Assembly (NCBI GenBank): GCA_034231615.1
Contig: CM067316.1
Location: forward strand, 28,730,214 to 28,794,213
Origin: Meghimatium bilineatum
Lineage: Eukaryota; Mollusca; Gastropoda; Stylommatophora; Philomycidae
Reading direction: 5' to 3'
DNA: 64,000 bases
Program-made: the position numbers and the translations under genes
Shown: positions 19,620 to 29,640 of the stretch, piece after piece
Position numbering within the stretch: the stretch's first letter is position 1
Layout: every line of letters begins with the position of its first letter
Notes under the pieces: generated by a model
Told to the model about the DNA's origin: nothing
Seen by the model: the letters and a program-made list of their open reading frames with translations, nothing else
The model's database searches: none

Positions 19620-20300
19620 CTATGTGCCGCGTCCTTTATAGAACTTTGGCCTTGCTGCCACTGTGTAAGTCTCTTGGTTCTGTGCAAGCTGTCCAGCTTC
19701 TTCCAGTGTCATGTTCCAAAGGTCTTCAATGTCATGGGTCCATCGTAGTCTTGGTCTACCTCTTGTTCTCGTTCCTGGAATTATGCATTCAATGATTAAT
19801 CTTTCTAAATCATTGTGTCTCTTTATTTTATATGTCCGAAATAGGTTAGTTTGCGCATCCCGATAGTTTATAGTAGCCATTCTTCTATGTTCAGGTTTTA
19901 ACGGACATCTGAATTAGGTCGTCTTTCTGTCCATAATATTCTTAGGACTTTTCCATACCGTTTTATTTCGAATGCCCATATTTTCTTTTCCATTGCAGAT
20001 TTCATTTCCCACGTCTCACATCCATATGTTGCCATTGAAAAAATTTAGCTTCTAAATATTTTTTGCTTTTTTAGCTTCTAAAGAAACTTTGCTTTTCTGT
20101 TTGCCCCGTGCTGATTTTTTATCTGTTATTTTTTCGTAGGGCCATTTCTAATCTCTTTCTGATGTTTGCAGATCAATATCATGTGGTGTTGATTGTTGAC
20201 CCGTGGTATTCAAAGTTTTGACATGTTCTAGTTTTTCTGTGTCAATGACTATTGTAGGTGTGAGTTCATCTCTGTTAATATACATTAATATTTTTTTTGT
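19620..20300 (-). pseudogene. LINE ORF2 C-terminal region
   Basis: In minus order: INRDELTPTIVIDTEKLEHV and TPHDIDLQTSERD, a broken stretch with DVGNEICNGK where the YGCE.W block would be, then INYRDAQTNLFRTYKIKRH, GTRTRGRPRLRWTHDIEDLW and EEAGQLAQNQETY. This is the thumb and basic RGRPR.RW tail of an RNase H-less LINE. Several frame changes and stops are present and the catalytic palm is missing. Confidence 0.8.
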
Positions 20301-20410
20301 ATTGGGAAAAGATTTGTGCTTCGCTATGATGTTTTACTGACATAATCGTGTGCTTTAAACCTGTGGGGCTCCTTTATATTAGTGTGGTATCAATTGCATA
20401 CCCGATTTCA

Positions 20411-20545
20411 GGGATCTTGGTGAAAAATGGAGGGATTATGTCAGGGAGCCAAATAAGAGGCAGACCAAGAAGAAGTTTGAAGCAAGACATCAAAGACCAC
20501 CTGAACATGAGAGTAACAGAAGTATGAAGACTGGCTCAAGATCGA
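20411..20545 (+). pseudogene. LINE tail fragment
   Basis: Reads QIRGRPRRSLKQDIKDHLNM, RVTEV, a stop, RLAQDRQRF. The RGRPRR..K.DI......A.DR..W pattern is the terminal tail of an RNase H-less LINE, different from its neighbours. Confidence 0.7.
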
Positions 20546-20599
20546 CAGAGGTTTTGAAAGACTGATGACTTCTACATCATGTTCAGTATATGCTACCTG

Positions 20600-20860
20600 A
20601 TGAATTTGATGATGGAATCATTACCATACAAACAAGATGGATACAAAGCCAGAGGCAGACCATAAAAACGTTGGATTGCAGAAATAAAAGAGCCAACGAA
20701 CAAAAAAAACATATATGAAGGACACAAAAAGACCGTTTCCAGAGTATTCTTTTAACCCATTACGCTGCATTGCAAGACATAAAGGAGTAGGCATATAAAG
20801 AAACAGAAGTATTTTATTTGTTATGTGTTTCTTGAAAAAGGTCCCTGTCAGGCCGTGATG
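20600..20860 (+). pseudogene. LINE tail fragment with Penelope-like tail motif
   Basis: Reads GYKARGRP, a stop, KRWIAEIKEPTNKK, again the basic LINE tail. It is followed at 20833-20860 by CTTGAAAAAGGTCCCTGTCA, a wording resembling the tail of Penelope-like and related elements (compare 12870 and 53735). The two may be separate fragments placed together. Confidence 0.55.
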
Positions 20861-20968
20861 AGGAAAAGTTATTGTTCCTTTTTAGTTTTTCTTTATTTGA
20901 TAGTTTGAACATATCGTAATTATTACATCAACTTAGTATTTGCGATATCGTGATTAGGAACTGATCTC

Positions 20969-22798
20969 GTTGGAGGATGTAAAGGGGACCATACAGAAAA
21001 CATTAGATGGTGCACCAGGACCCGAAAAAATACGCTTCACCTTCTTGAAAGATATTACAGACGACCGACGTAAAACAATTGCTGATGATTTCAACATAAT
21101 TGTGAAAACGGGAAGCATACTAGAAGAGTGGCTACAGAGCTACTTTCTCCTATTGGCAAAACCGGGCAAAGACAAACGAAATCAAGAGTTGTCATATCAT
21201 TATTTTACAAAATGTTTACAGCGGGGTGCTGTAGAAATTACCTTTCGATTTGGAAGGTGTAGGCTTACTCCTGACACTCTAGATGCATACAGACCGGGGA
21301 GAGACACGACCACAAATGCGGCAATAATCGCCTATGACATCTACGAGGGAAATGAGGAAACAGTGGTCGCCACGATCGACGTCGAAGATGCTTGCGACAG
21401 AGTCGGCTTCGACCAGCTGATACATTTGCTAAGTGACTAGTGAATAATTCGATGGATAGAAATGGTGATAATGTCTAGACCTGTTGCTCTGAGATTGGGA
21501 TCCTGGGTATCAGAGATCAGAACTATAGCACCGGGATTTCCATAGGGATCGCCACTATCACGCGTACTCTTTAACGTCTACACATACAAAATAGCGAGCT
21601 TCAGGAGGCTGAGCCCGGCAGGTTACTAACATATGCGGACAACCTCATGCTGTACAAGCAAGGAAGAAACAGAAGAGACATGATTGATGGCGTCAACAGT
21701 AATCTATAAAATTTATCGCTCTGGTGCACTGAATACAAGAAAATCATCAATCCCACTAAGGCAACGATATTCTGGTTCTCACTGAACAACAACACAGCCA
21801 TAGATACAGTATCAACAGCCACTTGCATGGACATCAACATTGATAGGGAGCAACATATCTAGGCATCGCTTTTGATAGAAGTATATCTTTCGCAAAACAT
21901 GTGGAAAATCTCATTCAGAAGACTAGGAGGGGTATCAATGCAGTCAAATCATGGCATTTTCAAAGATGCTGCAACGAACTCTTTTTAAGATGATGCAGGC
22001 AGTGTAACTATCTGTGTTGGACTATGGTTTCTATGAGGTTTCTCCTAGACCTACCGAACAGCACAACAAGACATAAAATAGCCAAGTTTAAATAATACTT
22101 CAAGGTCGCCAACAATATCATCACCTCTTACACCAATCTCTAGACAACACAAAAGGAATAACAAGAGACGAAGGTCTTGGATGACAGAATCAGAAAATAC
22201 CCTAATCAGAGTTTATGAGCTGGAGGAAGTGGGAAGAGGATGTGAATGGGTGACATTTGGCAAAGATAGAAAGTTATTGACAACAGTTGTCCTACAGATA
22301 GGAAGAGAGTGCCGCGACTGGGCTGCAAAAAGAACAGATGGTATTGTCCAAGAACTCATACTGCAGCCCTCGAAGTCACACGCTGCAATAATTTACACAG
22401 ACGGCTCAGTAGCACAAGAAACAAACAGAGATTGTTGGGGTTTCGTAGCCTACCAAAAAGCAAAAAATTTGTTGACAAGTCAGCTGCTACTCCACCACAA
22501 AATCTAGTATGATAATGGAAAAAGAAGCAGTAAAAGCAGCTCTCACGTGGTTCGCTACGCAACCATCAACAGACATAGTGATTCTATCGGACTCTCAAAG
22601 AATGTTGCACAAGAAAGAAATGATTAGAACTGAATGGATCACTCTTCTCAGCAACGCGGAGTGCATTACATAGATCTGCTGTCCAGGTTATGCGGAGGTC
22701 AGGAAAAACGAAATAGCCTATGTGTTGATTGGTAAAGCCTTGGTGAACGGCACCGAGGTAAGAAGGGACATGATTGAATTGATTATAGCAGTCAAAGA
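20969..22798 (+). pseudogene. RNase H-type LINE, decayed, cut by the Polinton
   Basis: Plus-strand remnants appear in order: LDGAPGPEKIRFTFLKDI, FLLLAKPGKD, YRPGRDTTTNAAIIAYDIYE, VVATIDVEDACDRVGFDQLI (motif A), a broken GSPLSRVLFNVYT block near 21550, a destroyed ADD box near 21630, then CRDWAAKRTDGIVQELI, AAIIYTDGSVAQETNRDCWG (RNase H start), IVILSDSQRMLHKK and a degraded CPGYAEVRKNEIAYVLIGK (RNase H end). It belongs to the same broad type as the element at 7080-9525. The reading ends abruptly at 22798, where the Polinton begins. Stops are frequent; it is long dead. Confidence 0.85.
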
Positions 22799-23045
22799 AG
22801 TAGTATATAGCCACAATAATGACCCCGGGTCTGTTGGTCCAATGTCAACGGACCCAGGGTCCGTTAAGGTCAACGGACCTGGGTCAAGGGAACAACGGAC
22901 CCGAGTAAGCCCTCATAACTGGAGCAAGGGGTTGTAGGTGGTACCATGTGATACCATAACCAATAAACGGCAAGGTCACCTGTATCAGCCGAAACCGGGC
23001 GGTGTGTGTGGCCCGGAGCGAAACCGGCCGGATCCGGATATCCCT
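22799..23045 (+). repeat. Left terminal inverted repeat of the Polinton
   Basis: Begins AGTAGTATATAGCCA and continues with several degenerate GGTCAACGGACCC words, then AAGGGAACAACGGA, GGTGTGTGTGGCCCGGAGCG and AAACCGGCCGG. The same order occurs on the opposite strand at 32265-32534. The inner boundary is approximate. Confidence 0.88.
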
Positions 23046-23175
23046 GCCATAAATGAATTAACGACCCGGGCAGCTGATGCAAGTGTCTGGAAATCGTGGG
23101 TACAACATATGTTACGGCGCGTATAATACCAAGCGGAATTTTCAATCTAGTGATCCTGAAAATGAAAATTTCCAC

Positions 23176-23790
23176 GGAAACTTACAACGAATGAGGTAAC
23201 CATTACCAGGTCACACGGCGGGGGCTATATATACCACTACCATATTTAGATCTAGGTCAAACCGTTTGAAGACATAACACTGATGCATGTCATATTGTGT
23301 TTAACATTCAAATTCTGACAAGAAAAAAACAATAAAACTTTAGGTTACAAGGTCGATTAGCCATCTGTTTGGCCAGGAAACTTGCAACGAATGAGGTTAC
23401 CATAACCAGGTCACACGGTGGGGAATCATCCATAACAATACCCTATTTAGATCTGGGTCAAACTGTGCATGACATAACACTGATGCGTACTTTTCCACAA
23501 AAAACGGCCACAGAAACTTACAATGAATGAGGACAGCATAACCAGGTCACACAGCGAGGGTCATCCACAACACTACCCCATTTATATCTGATTTAATATG
23601 TGCGACGACGTAACACAGACTCGTGAATTTTCGGTGAAGAAAACGGCCATGGAAACTTACAACGAATGAGGTCAGCATAACTCGGTCAAGCGGCAGGGTT
23701 CATCCATATCACTGCACTATTTAGCTCTGTTTCATTGTGTTGAAACTCAAATTATGATCAGAAATACATAATAAATCATAAGGTTACAAG
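23176..23790 (+). repeat. Four subterminal repeats of the Polinton
   Basis: The word GGAAACTTACAACGAATGAG begins at 23176 and recurs in degenerate form at 23376, 23513 and 23651. Each is followed by CATAACCAGGTCACACGG, a short spacer with a TATTTAGATCTG.GTCA word, and GACATAACACTGATGCG. Spacings are about 200, 137 and 138 bp. They lie just inside the left terminal repeat and were not seen near the right end, so they are asymmetric. Confidence 0.88.
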
Positions 23791-23799
23791 GTCAATTAG

Positions 23800-25215
23800 A
23801 CACCTGTTAGCGCACGGAAACTGTCAATGTGCTTTTCGTTTTTGAAGGTCAGAACATCATCAATTAGGTCAGTACTATAACAAAAGATTCGCTTGAGTTG
23901 TTGATTATATAAATTGAGTCATGTTTTATTGAGTTCTAAACAACCCTGTTTATATAACAACAATAATACAGAAAATCCAATGTCTATATCGAACAACCAA
24001 CTTAGTATGGGACCTTGCGTTACATCCATAAAAACATATTAAGTTAAATATAATAAAGAGTGTTCTGATTTTGATAAACAACCACCCGTAAGCATTATAA
24101 TAACAAACACACACGCACAAATCCACACACAGTAATGGGTCAATAAAAATATATGAAGACGAACACCTTTAACTATTTCAGCTGTCTCTGTCAGTGTATA
24201 GCCACTATAAACATGTTTGATGTCCAAATGTGTAGATTTCGGCACCTGATCAGGGTATATTATTATTATCATCAATATTAACATACTGATACAAACGTTA
24301 TTTAAATTATAATTTAAAACTTCAATCGGCATTTTAAAAACATTTCGGAATTTATGAAATAGTTCTTAGCAAGAAACCAATCCCATGTATAAATAAATAT
24401 TACATGCCAGCAGGTAAATCATGACGTCTTAATTACTGGATTGAGAGCGTAAACGCGTGTATCGTCTCACGATAATCACCAACGGTGACGGCTTGACCAC
24501 ATTGTAAAATGTAATAGACCAACTCAGGCAAGAACAAGACACTCGGGATGAAAATAAGAAATATACATATGGATCAGTAACCAACATAAACTTGAACGTA
24601 TTGCATTCACAAAATTTCTTGAATTATTTAAATTGGATAGATATGAGCATTTCTGCTACATAATAAAAATTAAAATCCTGTATGTTAAAGGTTTACAATA
24701 CGGAATATCAGGAACAACTGTTAATAATTATCACACTTTGTTCTCACCACTTTCTCTGACACGTTTCATTAATGCGATTTTGGTTATTTGTAAATCTGAA
24801 TCCGCTGGGGCAGAAAAACGTGATTGTCACGCTGAGAGTGCTTTAGCGGAAATTCTGGTTCAACTGGTTGAAACCACTGTTAGCTGGTTATTTCAAAAAG
24901 TCACCTAATTGCAACCAAGAAATTTTCGCTGAGTCAGCATTAATAGCGCTATAAATACCGGCTAATCACCAATAAGCCCCACTATTAAAATCAGCAGCTT
25001 GTTGATAACACAAACACATATGCAACCTTCACTGTCCCAGATCACCGGAAATTATTCGTCAAAAAATGGTTAGTTATATGTGTTAGTATGTGTTATTCAT
25101 TATACTTTTCATATTGTTATCATTAAATATTTCTGTTTATTTATCATTGTTCTTAATTGTATTGCAGTTATTAATTTTCGCAATTAATAAGTAGGAGCTC
25201 ATAGTAACCTTATTA
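23800..25215. other. Polinton interior without recognisable genes
   Basis: AT-rich, with no frame that resembles a Polinton gene in either direction. A TATA-like CTATAAATAC sits at 24950-24959, about 1 kb upstream of the polymerase remnant, and could have been a promoter of the plus-strand polymerase gene. The adenain-type protease that Polintons usually carry was looked for here and not seen. Confidence 0.5.
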
Positions 25216-25895
25216 CTTTATTCCGTATTTATATCTATGTTATGTATATCGATAACTCCTACCACTATTTGCTATACTCTTGGTTTTTTGTATTATCATT
25301 ACAGACCGGTGTTTAATGTTAAGTTATTTGTACATTAATATTTATTTGTAGAACTCTTATTACTTATTCCGTATTAATATCTATGTTATGTATATCGATA
25401 CAGGCCACTGCAGACTGTTGGGTCACCATTACCAATTAAGGATCTCATACACAGATGAATGTTCATGTGGATACGGAACCCAGACCACGGAACACATACC
25501 TCTGGACTGCCCAACATACAAAGAGCAGAGACAGCAGATATAGCACATCAGCCGATACCCAGAGCACTGACCAGAAGATATAGATTTGAGGCATAAGCTA
25601 TGGGGCAGCCGCTCTGACCTGGAGAAGACAGTGGACTTCGTCTTGACGACAGGCATAACGGTATAGCATGACCACAGATGCTGAACGCAGACGAAGAAGA
25701 ATGTATATCGATAACTCCTACCGCTATGTGCTATATTCTTGGTTTTTAGCGTTATCATTATAGACCACTGTTTTATTATTAAGTTATTTTTACATTAATA
25801 GTTAGGTCTTTGTAGTACCCTTTCTACTTATTCAGTATTTAAATCTATGTTATGTATATCGATAACTCCTACTGCTATGTGCTATACCCTTATTA
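25215..25895 (+). repeat. Three tandem repeats of about 145 bp
   Basis: Each unit starts TTATTC.GTATT.A.ATCTATG, continues TTATGTATATCGATAACTCC, and has TGCTATA..CTTGG and TTATCATTA.AGACC.GTG in the two fuller units. Units begin near 25219, 25362 and 25830 (the second is split by a LINE insertion at 25401-25700). They lie just upstream of the polymerase remnant within the Polinton. Confidence 0.85.
25401..25700 (+). mobile_element. 5'-truncated RNase H-type LINE inside the Polinton, 13-bp target duplication
   Basis: The insert begins CAGGCCACTGCAG and ends GACGAAGAAGA. It is flanked by exact copies of ATGTATATCGATA (25388-25400 and 25701-25713). Its content reads YTDECSCGYGTQTTEHIPLD, CPTYKEQRQQ, the C-terminal zinc-finger-like C-x-C...H.L..CP.Y tail that follows RNase H in LINEs of the I/R1/jockey type. 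It interrupts the second 145-bp unit, which shows that the tandem repeat is older than this insertion. Confidence 0.92.
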
Positions 25896-25977
25896 AAAAA
25901 AAATTGTATATGTACTATTTCTATGTTCTATAACGGCTATATGGGTGTCTGACAAACTGTAGTGTATTCTTCCACAG

Positions 25978-27150
25978 GCCACTATCATACCAGCCAAGTA
26001 TGTTTGTGGTGTGTGTAATAAGGCTCTCACTAGAGCATACGATCTTAAACTCTACGTGGCTAGCGTACATGTTGGAAAGCGCTATCCATGTACAATGTGT
26101 CCACACGTTTTCGAGTACCCTACGCATTTATCCCGTCACATTAAGCGGTACACAGCAAGCAATCCGTTTCTTCAGGTAATAACGCACCAAACACCACTGT
26201 ATAGCTAGTCAAGGCGACCACACCAATAGATACCACTGTAACAATCCCAGCTGATACTGTGATATCTACACCAACATCTCCACACCAACAAGTCATATAC
26301 AACATCTGACTCATCAAACAGAAAACGTCAAGCTGATCCAGACGCTGGTTCGGCTGAAAAACATAAAGTCGATGAACTTGCCGGGATACCGGCTGATATT
26401 CACCAAATTTATAAAGACAATTGGGACACAATAAAGACCCATTCACGTATACTTACAAAGATGGCACACTATACAATAGACCCTATTTCATTCACCCACA
26501 GAAACACACATAAATAACTGGTATGACATACTAGTCGCAATTCAGATCACCCAAACTAGGCTGTACAAAATTAGCTTTACAAAGCACATCATACTCCGCT
26601 ATAAGGAGACACAAGAGCCCAGGTTCTTTCACGGCTCTACCAACAATGCTTCTGTGTTAGAGAGCCCGGTAATTATCAACAATCGACGTGACTTGGAACG
26701 CTTTATTATAATGTTAAACCAAATCGACGTGGCTAAAGTCGGTCTTAGTGTGCGACCCGACACCAAGTACGAGCTAGAGATTGTGTGTGCCACCGAGTTC
26801 TATCTATTCTTCCTCTCTAACCACACACTAGGTTGTATTTAGACACACTCCCACCACACATAGCAAATAATAAAGTCATCTATATATTACAAATAAACAA
26901 TAAAACAGGCACACCTTATCACGACAATCTCTGCTTCTTTCGCTGTTTAGCTCTGCATCACAAATATAACATCAACGCCCTCAACACACCGACACATAGC
27001 TTACTTTCCGACTGGTAAACTTACCAAGACACAGAAAGTTTAGAAGACTGTTATCAACTTAACATTACATCTACGAATTTGACGAGCTGAATATCCTGAT
27101 ACCTATACTCCGTAGTGGTAGCTCACTACCCGACACTATGTATAAAGACT
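25978..27150 (+). pseudogene. Polinton protein-primed DNA polymerase B, N-terminal region only
   Basis: Broken frames read, in order, YVCGVCNKALTRAYDLKLY and YPCTMCPHVFEYPTHLSRH (two C2H2-type fingers, each with one histidine replaced by tyrosine), then IPADIHQIYKDNWDTIKTHS, NNRRDLERFIIMLNQIDVAK, and GTPYHDNLCFFRCLALH near 26920-26962. The NLCFFRCLALH block and the preceding order are characteristic of the N-terminal extension of Polinton polymerases. A short LYIYEFDEL-type piece follows near 27070 and then the minus-strand capsid gene begins. The exonuclease and polymerase motifs (YGDTDS and others) are absent, so most of the gene has been deleted. In a live element it would replicate the transposon DNA. 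Confidence 0.8.
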
Positions 27151-28200
27151 ATGCTATAATAACCATGCTTAAAACCTCTAAAGTCAATAGTATTCCCAGC
27201 GTCCTTGATTACGAAACCGAGGGCTGTTAGACTCCCAAAGAAAGCTCTGATGTACTGATCGTTGGTATAATCAACAGTTTGTGGTTTACCGCTCACATTG
27301 CGCCCATCTACCATCAGGCTTAAATACATCAGATCAAAATGATGAAAATTTAATAGATTTTTCTTCAGGTGCCCATTACACGCTCCAGCGTCAACCAAAC
27401 TTATATCGACTCTTGTGGGTGTCTGTGATAAGAATAACATTTCTTGGATGTGTGACAGCATCCCATTAAGAATGCAAAAAGTTTTCCAACTAACACGTTT
27501 TATCGGGTACTAGTGACATGGCTGGATTTAGTTTGACTTTTCTAAGTATTAGCGTTGCGTGGGTAATAACACTTTTGTACCCACCCGTCGCATCGGTAGC
27601 CATCAGGTTGAAAATATCTTTAGAGGGCGTTAGCTTGATCTGTACATCCACACCATTCAACATATACCTGTCTTGGTCGAAAATATCAGCGTGCAGTTTA
27701 CCCATCATATCCAATTCATGGCTAGTTGATGGAGAATTTTGAAGCCGTTATTCATATCCCCTTGGGTATCGTCGTGCGTTCTTTGTAGATCTCTGTAGTA
27801 GAAGGCGACAGACAGATACCCCTTTTAAACATCTTCGCCGTAATTCAAAGTAGCTTCAATATTAGCTCGGTAATGGTACGTGTTATCGCTAGCTGTTATA
27901 AGAGTATCATTAAATGAGACGTCAACTTGAGAAAAAAAAATGTGCATATAATAATTCCAAGGCCCAACTTTAATATTGGGTGGTAGGCTATCAACGTTGG
28001 GTAGCGTCACTTTGGTTCTTACGTGTAAAAAGATATTCAAAATATCCAAGTAATCCTCACTATTTCCTAAAATAACAAATTCGATGGGTGTCCCCGGCGC
28101 TAAGGCGGCCTGAGGATGAATTTCCACGTATTGACCATCGTCTACAGCCGTTTGGGTTGGTGGTGCAATAAATAAATCCAGTCCAGAATGAACACATTCA
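27126..28200 (-). pseudogene. Polinton major capsid protein (double jelly-roll)
   Basis: Three minus-strand segments in successive frames. The first (about 28200 to 27825) gives GLDLFIAPPTQTAV, LAPGTPIEFVILGNSEDYLD and VGPWNYYMHIFFSQVDVSFN. The second (27714-27490) includes HADIFDQDRYMLNGVDVQIK. The third (27461-27126) includes VDAGACNGHLKKNLLNFHHF and DYTNDQYIRAFFGSLTALGF. Order and position next to the other virion genes fit the Polinton capsid protein, which forms the icosahedral shell. There are at least two frame breaks and no obvious ATG at the expected start near 28200. Assignment rests on context and word patterns rather than on an alignment. Confidence 0.75.
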
Positions 28201-28225
28201 CAAGAGTTGGGGTGAATGAGAGCAA

Positions 28226-28630
28226 TTATCCGAATACATCTCGAGTCTTGTTTTTCTTGGAATGAGTTCGTCGCCGTTTAGCGGCTGGTTTTATTCGTTT
28301 CCGACAGGGTTTACCGGGTGATGCTGGTTGCTTTCGGCGTCTAATACCTCTACCCGATTGGGTAACATCGTTGAAAGCACCAGCCAACAGCCGCTGTCCA
28401 GCTTCTTTGGCTCTATCTCGCATAGATTCACGAATATTCTCACCACCTAAAGCATCCTGAGTCACCTGTGAACCAGACATCACACCTTCCCTAAGTAAGG
28501 CTTTACTGCCCGTTTTTAACCATGGTACCACACCGCTAAAAAAAACTACATAGTTCGTGCCCTTTTTGATGTCTGCCGCCGACAAATACAGGTAGACCAT
28601 TCCTAGCTTGGCTACAGAAAAACTCTTCAT
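28226..28630 (-). CDS. Small basic Polinton virion-type protein, intact frame
   Basis: A 134-codon ORF, MKSFSVAKLGMVYLYLSAAD to the stop just before the capsid gene. Residues 28-75 form a glycine/alanine-rich, probably helical segment (VVPWLKTGSKALLREGV, GENIRESMRDRAKEAGQRLL), and residues 95-134 are strongly basic (RRRKQPASPGKPCRKRIKPA, KRRRTHSKKNK). Polintons commonly encode such a protein between penton and capsid genes, and it has been compared with adenovirus minor core or membrane-active proteins (pX/pVI). I infer a DNA-condensing or membrane-active virion role. The extreme N-terminus may belong to another frame. Confidence 0.55.
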   Translation of the reverse strand: MKSFSVAKLGMVYLYLSAADIKKGTNYVVFFSGVVPWLKTGSKALLREGVMSGSQVTQDALGGENIRESMRDRAKEAGQRLLAGAFNDVTQSGRGIRRRKQPASPGKPCRKRIKPAAKRRRTHSKKNKTRDVFG

Positions 28631-28676
28631 ATAATTTATGGTTTCTGTGGATTGTGGTGTATCTAACCATTGTTTA

Positions 28677-29428
28677 GTCTAAATCGAAGCGCTTAAGTGA
28701 ACGAAAATGAAGTGTCACCGTTGACGTTCTAGCGGTAAATGCGATCTTCATACCTTGGTCTGTGGTTAAAAGGATTTCGACGGTGTCAAACGAGAAGCGA
28801 CAAACGAGATGCGTAGTGTGGTTTGTCATATATTCGAAACACTGAGGTAGCTGTCTTGTCCAATATGGATACAGAACGTAATAGTGGGACCATCGCATCA
28901 ACCACTGAACGGGCAGATACAATGTCTGCGTATACCTATATTTTTTTCATGTCACGATCCATATCGACCATATCTTGACTAGTGCGCTCAGTGTTGTCAT
29001 ATGTCAGACGTGCTTTTGACAGTGCTGAAATATTTTTCAGCTTCTCACTCAATACAAGCTCAGTTCCCTCATCGAGAATCTTAATCGTAGCTCTCTTTGA
29101 GGCTTTATTGTAATATATTTTCGCAATACGACCAGCACTGGTTAGCTTAGAGTTGAGTTCGTAGATAAAATCTCCGGGTGACTCGTACAGACGAGCTGGA
29201 ATAGTTATTACACCGTTCAGGTTATTGGGTGGTGGATGGACATATGACAACCACACCTCATCATTCAGAACGTTGAAATATTTGTTTGGAAACTGAATTT
29301 CAGCTAAGCCAACTTCATATTGCGAGTTCATCTCTATAGTTTGTAGCAGTTTGACAAAATAATGACTGGGATTATTGTCCGGATAAATATTCATTGAAGA
29401 ATTGCTGGGCAATTACGTAAAAACTCAT
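28677..29428 (-). pseudogene. Polinton penton-type minor capsid protein
   Basis: The start at 29428 (MSFYV) is followed by a one-base shift into the frame beginning LPSNSSMNIYPDNNPSHYFV. It continues with YEVGLAEIQFPNKYFNV, ITIPARLYESPGDFIYELNS and ISALSKARLTYDNTE. A TAG near 28935 breaks the frame, and another shift lies near 28800 before FDTVEILLTTDQGMK and VTLHFRSLKRFD at the end. The Y...GL.EI.FP..W.N and final FD..EI....G..I.F and V.LHFR patterns are typical of this protein, which forms capsid vertices. Three breaks are visible. Confidence 0.78.
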
Positions 29429-29430
29429 CC

Positions 29431-29640
29431 TAGCTTTGGGTGGGTAGCATGTATCCAAAATTTAGCGCCAGGTGCGTCGAGGTCGTTTCGAGACAGATTC
29501 AATATTGAAACATCAATCACCCATATACAATAACCATTTGACAGAGGAAAGCCAATTCTAAACGTGGTACCAACTTTCCGAATAAGACCCAGAATGATGA
29601 GCGGCTCCCCGTTTTTTTCTTCTTCTTCGGGTCATCATAT
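29431..29640 (-). CDS. Short C-terminal open frame between integrase and penton genes
   Basis: A minus-strand frame ending just before the penton start reads VGTTFRIGFPLSNGYCIWV and IDVSILNLSRNDLDAPGAKF, then WIHATHPKLG and a stop. It looks like the end of a real protein because the composition is not AT-driven and the stop is only two bases from the next start codon. I do not recognise it. Confidence 0.35.

Noticed and set aside
24950..25977. A spliced 5' exon for the Polinton polymerase (TATA box, ATG at 25020, GTTAGT donor, CCACAG acceptor)
   Set aside because: Joining the donor and acceptor puts the downstream finger region in the wrong frame, so only the TATA-like box was kept.
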